Shown piece by piece: positions 63,188 through 64,000 of a stretch of 64,000 nucleotides of DNA. The stretch comes from Capnocytophaga cynodegmi DSM 19736 (GTDB lineage Bacteria; Bacteroidota; Bacteroidia; Flavobacteriales; Flavobacteriaceae): NCBI RefSeq assembly GCF_000379185.1, contig NZ_KB900737.1, positions 1-64,000 on the forward strand. The letters run 5' to 3'. Numbering within the stretch: the stretch's first letter is position 1; each line of letters begins with the position of its first letter. The notes under the pieces are model-generated. The model saw only the letters and a list, made by a program, of their open reading frames with translations, was not told the DNA's origin and made no database searches. Position numbers and translations under genes: made by a program.

Positions 63188-64000
63188 TTATTTTAGTTCA
63201 AACTCCAATTCATTAGCATTGTCAGCTGAATGTTGAGCTACCCACAATTTAAATTTCCCACTTTCGGCTTTTCTTGTCATATCAATCCCGTAGAATTTCA
63301 AGTCTTTTTCAGTGAGGCTAAATTGAATTTGTTTGGATTCTCTTGCTTTTAGAGCTGTTTTCTGAAAGCCTTTCAGTTCCTTCACAGGTCGTGTTACGCT
63401 TCCCACTAAATCTCGGACATACAATTGAGTAACCAGCTCTCCGTCAGTGTTTCCTGTATTGCTGATTTTAGCTGTTATTGTAATTTTTCCGCCACGTTCC
63501 ATAACTGTTTTATCTAATTTTACATCTGAAATAGAGAAAGTTGTGTAACTAAGTCCATAACCGAATGGATACAGAGCGGTAATAGGTGAGTCCTCGTATT
63601 TAGAGCGGTAATCTCCCTGAGGATTGTCAAAGTTTACAGGTCGTCCTGTGTTTTTTTGGTTGTAATAGACAGGGATTTGCCCTACGTTTCGTGGGAAAGA
63701 CATAACCAGTCGCCCTGATGGATTGTAGTCTCCCGCGATAACATCTGCAATTCCGTATCCGCCTTGTGTTCCTGGGAACCAAGCCTGTAAGATAGCATCA
63801 ATGTTTTCGTTTTCCCAGCTCAAATCGAGCGGACGACCGCTAAAAATAACCAAAGCTATGGGTTTTCCAACCTGTTTTAGAGCCTTTAGTAATTCCCTTT
63901 GTGCGGTATGTAATCGTATGTCAGTCAGCGAAGCAGCTTCTCCCGACCAATTGAAATCTTCACCTAAAGCTACTAAAATTAAGTCTGAATTTTTAGCAGT
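63188..64000 (-). CDS. bglX: beta-glucosidase, glycoside hydrolase family 3 (C-terminal part, gene runs off the window)
   Basis: The frame stays open from 63188 to the window edge, giving 270 residues of the C-terminal half. It includes the end of the second GH3 (alpha/beta sandwich) domain (NSDLILVALGEDFNWSGEA; VIFSGRPLDL; LQAWFPGTQGGYGIADVIAGD; ALYPFGYGLSYTTF) and a full fibronectin-III-like domain (about the last 110 residues). The order and motifs match BglX, an exported beta-glucosidase, and the GEDFNWSGEA segment holds the region of the GH3 acid/base Glu. The nucleophile Asp and signal peptide lie outside the window. Confidence 0.9.
   Translation of the reverse strand, partial: TAKNSDLILVALGEDFNWSGEAASLTDIRLHTAQRELLKALKQVGKPIALVIFSGRPLDLSWENENIDAILQAWFPGTQGGYGIADVIAGDYNPSGRLVMSFPRNVGQIPVYYNQKNTGRPVNFDNPQGDYRSKYEDSPITALYPFGYGLSYTTFSISDVKLDKTVMERGGKITITAKISNTGNTDGELVTQLYVRDLVGSVTRPVKELKGFQKTALKARESKQIQFSLTEKDLKFYGIDMTRKAESGKFKLWVAQHSADNANELEFELK

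Overview
The window is AT-rich DNA from a member of the Bacteroidota, most likely class Flavobacteriia. A Capnocytophaga-like organism is plausible but not proven. The reasons are: many promoters with the Bacteroidota -7 box TAnnTTTG; a type IX secretion channel protein (PorV-like); a one-protein hybrid two-component sensor (HTCS); TonB receptors with a carboxypeptidase-regulatory N-terminus; an SDR-type mannonate oxidoreductase; and lipoproteins whose first residues after the Cys resemble the surface-export signal described in Capnocytophaga.

Layout. 1-8300: a beta-propeller gene with a damaged or cut-off 5' end, a 1510-residue exported protein, porV, and a tyrosine integrase facing a 3' tRNA-Met fragment. 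The last two mark the right boundary of an integrated element. 8300-8820: gamma-class carbonic anhydrase-like protein. 9000-34760: one catabolic locus. It holds an exported GH2 enzyme; a TonB receptor without SusD; two beta-helix lipoproteins; a purple-acid-phosphatase-like enzyme; a clan GH-D glycosidase; the HTCS regulator; and a seven-gene operon that takes up glucuronate with a TRAP transporter and converts it through fructuronate, mannonate and KDG to pyruvate and glyceraldehyde 3-phosphate. A DsbA-like gene sits inside this locus on the other strand. 34870-58150: mostly housekeeping genes (trmB, uvrA, feoAB, accA, an AlkD/AlkC-like repair protein, dnaB, an ABC-F protein, hemH, hemG, ankyrin and DUF2271 proteins, DUF4837, a hydrolase, PASTA, rluD, an exported superoxide dismutase, an AI-2E family permease). 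58150-60350: an unusual 21-bp-period inverted repeat array next to a restriction-modification pair. 60370-64000: menB, transaldolase, an SDR, and the 3' part of a GH3 beta-glucosidase.

How it fits together. Three promoters in the glycan locus (GH2 gene, TonB-receptor operon, glucuronate operon) carry the same arrangement: two GTAAC boxes exactly 21 bp apart with AATTC between them, then a weak -7 box TAnnTTAG about 36 bp downstream of the second GTAAC. This fits an AraC-type activator bound to direct repeats on one DNA face, and the HTCS in the same locus is the obvious candidate. The enzymes suggest a glucuronic-acid-containing, possibly phosphorylated glycan as the substrate.

The most unusual features are this shared operator, the mirror-symmetric 21-bp array at 58277-58450, two TTTGACGTCAAA palindromes four helical turns apart upstream of uvrA, the SusD-less phosphatase-containing glycan locus, an exported Cys-rich superoxide dismutase with altered core residues, and an exported thioredoxin-fold protein with a winged-helix-like tail.
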